The notes under the pieces were generated by a model. It searched no databases, was not told where the DNA came from, and was given only the letters and a program-made list of their open reading frames with translations. Below, in pieces: positions 62,016-64,000 of a stretch of DNA of 64,000 bases (position 1 is the first letter of the stretch; every line of letters begins with the position of its first letter). This DNA is from Streptomyces sp. H27-C3 (lineage in GTDB: Bacteria; Actinomycetota; Actinomycetes; Streptomycetales; Streptomycetaceae), in the NCBI RefSeq assembly GCF_030063415.1, contig NZ_JASITA010000009.1, positions 149,611 through 213,610 of the forward strand, in the 5' to 3' direction. The translations under genes were made by a program, and so were the position numbers.

Positions 62016-62016
62016 C

Positions 62017-63975
62017 GTGACGGGCTACCGGCCGACGAAGAAGTTCAAGAAGGTACTGCTCGGCAGTGGCGCGGTCGTGGTCCTCGCGGGACTCAACGCA
62101 CCGGCGGCCGTCACCTTCGCCGAGGAGAAGTACCACGCGTACAAGATCGACCAGCCGGGCTACAAGGCCCAGTACGGCGCCTGGGACACCGTGGGCATCC
62201 CGGACGAGTACCGTACGAACGCGATCCACGCGGCCCTGCTCAACAGCGGCAAGGTGCTCATCATCGCGGGCTCCGGGAACAACGAGAAGAAGTTCGACGA
62301 GGGCTCCTTCGACACCGTGCTGTGGGACCCGAAGGACAACTCCTTCAAGCTGGTGCCGACCCCCGAGGACTTCTTCTGCGCCGGGCACTCCCAACTCCCG
62401 GACGGGCGGCTCCTCGTGGCCGGCGGCACCGCGCGCTACGAGGTGCTCGACGGGACGGTCACCCGGGCCGGCGGCGGCATGCGGGTCAAGAACGAGAACC
62501 CGGACAAGCCCATCACGTTCAAGAAGGGCACCCGCTTCCGCTCGCCCTCCGGCGTCACCTACGTCTCGAAGTTCGCCGTGACGGTGCCCAAGGCCAAGCG
62601 CGACTTCAAGATCTCGTACGCCAAGAGCGGGCGCATGCTGCCCTGGAAGACCTCCGTCACCGCGGCCGAGTCACGGGTCTTCGTGGAGGCGGTCAAGGAC
62701 GGGAAGCACGCGGTCACCGAGAAGGCCGCGCAGTACGAGATCGAGGGGCTGAAGGGCGAGGACGCCGACAACGCGTACGGTCTCGCCGAAAAGATCACCA
62801 TGGACAAGCAGGACTTCCAGGGGATCAAGGCGGCGTACGAGTTCGACCCGAAGGCCGAGAAGTACATTCCCGTCGACCCGATGAAGGAGGCCCGCTGGTA
62901 TCCGACGCTGGTCACCCTTGCGGACGGCAGGGTGCTCGCGGTCTCCGGCCTCGACGACGTCGGCGCGATCGTCACCGGCGACAACGAGTACTACGACCCG
63001 AAGACGAAGAAGTGGTCCAAGGCGCCCTTCCGGTACTTCCCCACCTACCCCGCGCTGTTCCTCACCAAGGGCGGCAAGCTCTTCTACTCCGGGTCGAACG
63101 CCGGATACGGGCCCGCGGACAAGGGGCGTGAGCCCGGCCTGTGGGACCTGGAGACCAACACCTTCAAGAAGGTCGGCGGGCTCGCGGACCTGGATCAGAC
63201 CGAGACCTCGGCCTCGCTCGTGCTGCCGCCCGCGCAGGACCAGAAGGTGATGATCCTGGGAGGCGGTGGCGTCGGTGAGTCGGACAAGGCGACCGGCCGC
63301 ACGGCGATCGTGGACCTCAAGGAGGACAGCCCGGCCTTCAAAACCGGACCCGAACTCCCGCAGGGCACGAGGTACTTGAACAGCGTGATCATGCCCGACG
63401 ATTCGGTCTTCACGAGTGGCGGCTCGGCGGACTACCGGGGGCGCGGCGCCAGCAACATCCTCAAGGCGCAGTTCTACGACCCCAGGACGAACGCGTTCCG
63501 GGATGCGGCCGAGCCGACGGTGGGGCGCAACTACCACTCCGAGGCGCTGCTGCTGCCCGACGGGCGGGTCGTCACCTTCGGCTCCGACTCGCTCTTCGGC
63601 GACAGGGACAACACCAAGCTCGGCAAGTTCGAGCAGCGGATGGAGATCTACACGCCGCCGTACCTCTTCAAGGACAAGGCGGAGCGCCCGGCGCTGCAGG
63701 ACGGGCCACGCACGCCGGACGCGCAGAGCCGCGTGACGTACCGGACCGCGCATCCCGAGCGGATCGAGCGGGCCAGGCTGATGCGGCCGAGCGCGGTCAC
63801 GCACACCACGGATGTCGAGCAGCGCTCGATCGAGCTGGGCGTGACCAAGGGGAAGGGCGAGGTGACGCTGGCGGTGCCGGGGGACAAGTCGCTGGTGCCG
63901 CCCGGGTCGTACATGCTCTTCGTCACGGACGCGGAGGGGACGCCGTCCGAGGCGAAGTGGATCCACGTGGAGTAG
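62017..63975 (+). CDS. glxA: Mono-copper radical oxidase GlxA (galactose oxidase-like)
   Basis: GlxA acts outside the cell with CslA to deposit the tip glycan and is required for normal morphology. The 652-aa protein has a short basic start and one N-terminal hydrophobic helix (about 13-30, LLGSGAVVVLAGLNAP) as anchor or signal, then a kelch-like seven-bladed beta-propeller and a C-terminal Ig-like domain. Galactose-oxidase elements are present: the Cys in FFCAGHSQLPDGR that crosslinks the Tyr in TARYEVL, and NYHSEALLLPDGRV near the copper site. GTG 62017 follows CAGGAGGGAACTGAC. It is coupled to cslA (1-bp gap). Confidence 0.94.
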   Translation: MTGYRPTKKFKKVLLGSGAVVVLAGLNAPAAVTFAEEKYHAYKIDQPGYKAQYGAWDTVGIPDEYRTNAIHAALLNSGKVLIIAGSGNNEKKFDEGSFDTVLWDPKDNSFKLVPTPEDFFCAGHSQLPDGRLLVAGGTARYEVLDGTVTRAGGGMRVKNENPDKPITFKKGTRFRSPSGVTYVSKFAVTVPKAKRDFKISYAKSGRMLPWKTSVTAAESRVFVEAVKDGKHAVTEKAAQYEIEGLKGEDADNAYGLAEKITMDKQDFQGIKAAYEFDPKAEKYIPVDPMKEARWYPTLVTLADGRVLAVSGLDDVGAIVTGDNEYYDPKTKKWSKAPFRYFPTYPALFLTKGGKLFYSGSNAGYGPADKGREPGLWDLETNTFKKVGGLADLDQTETSASLVLPPAQDQKVMILGGGGVGESDKATGRTAIVDLKEDSPAFKTGPELPQGTRYLNSVIMPDDSVFTSGGSADYRGRGASNILKAQFYDPRTNAFRDAAEPTVGRNYHSEALLLPDGRVVTFGSDSLFGDRDNTKLGKFEQRMEIYTPPYLFKDKAERPALQDGPRTPDAQSRVTYRTAHPERIERARLMRPSAVTHTTDVEQRSIELGVTKGKGEVTLAVPGDKSLVPPGSYMLFVTDAEGTPSEAKWIHVE

Positions 63976-64000
63976 GTGGGGGAGGGGGCGGGCGTGGAGG

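Overview
This window looks like a core segment of a Streptomyces chromosome. The DNA has very high GC with strong third-position GC. GTG and TTG starts are frequent. The gene set includes the apical-growth coiled-coil proteins FilP and Scy, the mismatch endonuclease NucS, the cellulose synthase-like/radical copper oxidase pair CslA-GlxA, and an actinobacterial atpIBEFHAGDC operon. From memory, not from a search, the order from lysA to glxA closely follows the S. coelicolor chromosome around SCO5350-SCO5410. I see no prophage, plasmid, integrase, transposase, CRISPR array or defence island.

Layout. 1-940: the 3' end of a Ku gene, a strong terminator and a tRNA-Arg(CCG). 1200-10330: a small response regulator, an ArgRS-like protein without a catalytic core, lysA, hom-thrC, thrB and rho, making an aspartate-family amino acid block followed by the termination factor. 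10500-20220: a secreted trypsin/FG-GAP protein, an LCP cell-wall ligase, rpmE, prfA-prmC, a TsaC-family gene, an LMW-phosphatase-like protein whose nucleophile is Ser, glyA and a polyprenyl-phosphate GlcNAc-1-phosphate transferase. 20480-28910: the ATP synthase operon and a DUF2550 protein. 29010-31010: a GH18 chitinase behind a textbook promoter carrying two DasR/chitinase-type 12-bp boxes. 31028-31851: remnants of a two-component system collapsed by a deletion. 31941-40900: cobalamin adenosyltransferase, 3-hydroxyacyl-CoA dehydrogenase, a STAS protein, a large membrane-anchored P-loop protein, NucS and small conserved proteins. 41042-45354: two tandem, similar ABC-2 exporters. 45455-50544: filP and scy. 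50713-53533: methylmalonyl-CoA epimerase, thiolase and MeaB. 53819-57046: a double-PepSY protein divergent from an OmpR-type two-component system, and a MarR regulator. 57155-59239: three tandem AIM24-family genes. 59408-63975: DUF3817 and thiamine-binding proteins, then cslA-glxA.

Functional themes. Several genes act at the hyphal tip or wall: LCP ligase, the WecA-like transferase, FilP/Scy and CslA/GlxA. prfA and prmC are release factor plus modifier. mce, acetyl-CoA acetyltransferase and meaB, with the cobalamin adenosyltransferase 17 kb away, fit C3/C4 acyl-CoA metabolism through B12-dependent methylmalonyl-CoA mutase, whose gene is not in the window. Three genes (1218, 1730 and the minus-strand gene at 33108) and the MarR gene have a -10-like hexamer 6-7 nt before the start codon and no Shine-Dalgarno, suggesting leaderless mRNAs.

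Most of the window is conserved housekeeping DNA and I did not find a convincing wholly new system. The best leads are the Ser-for-Cys phosphatase homologue, the deletion-fused two-component remnant, the STAS/P-loop membrane protein pair, the phased repeats between the PepSY gene and its two-component system, and the rho leader with a small SD-preceded ORF and hairpin repeats.
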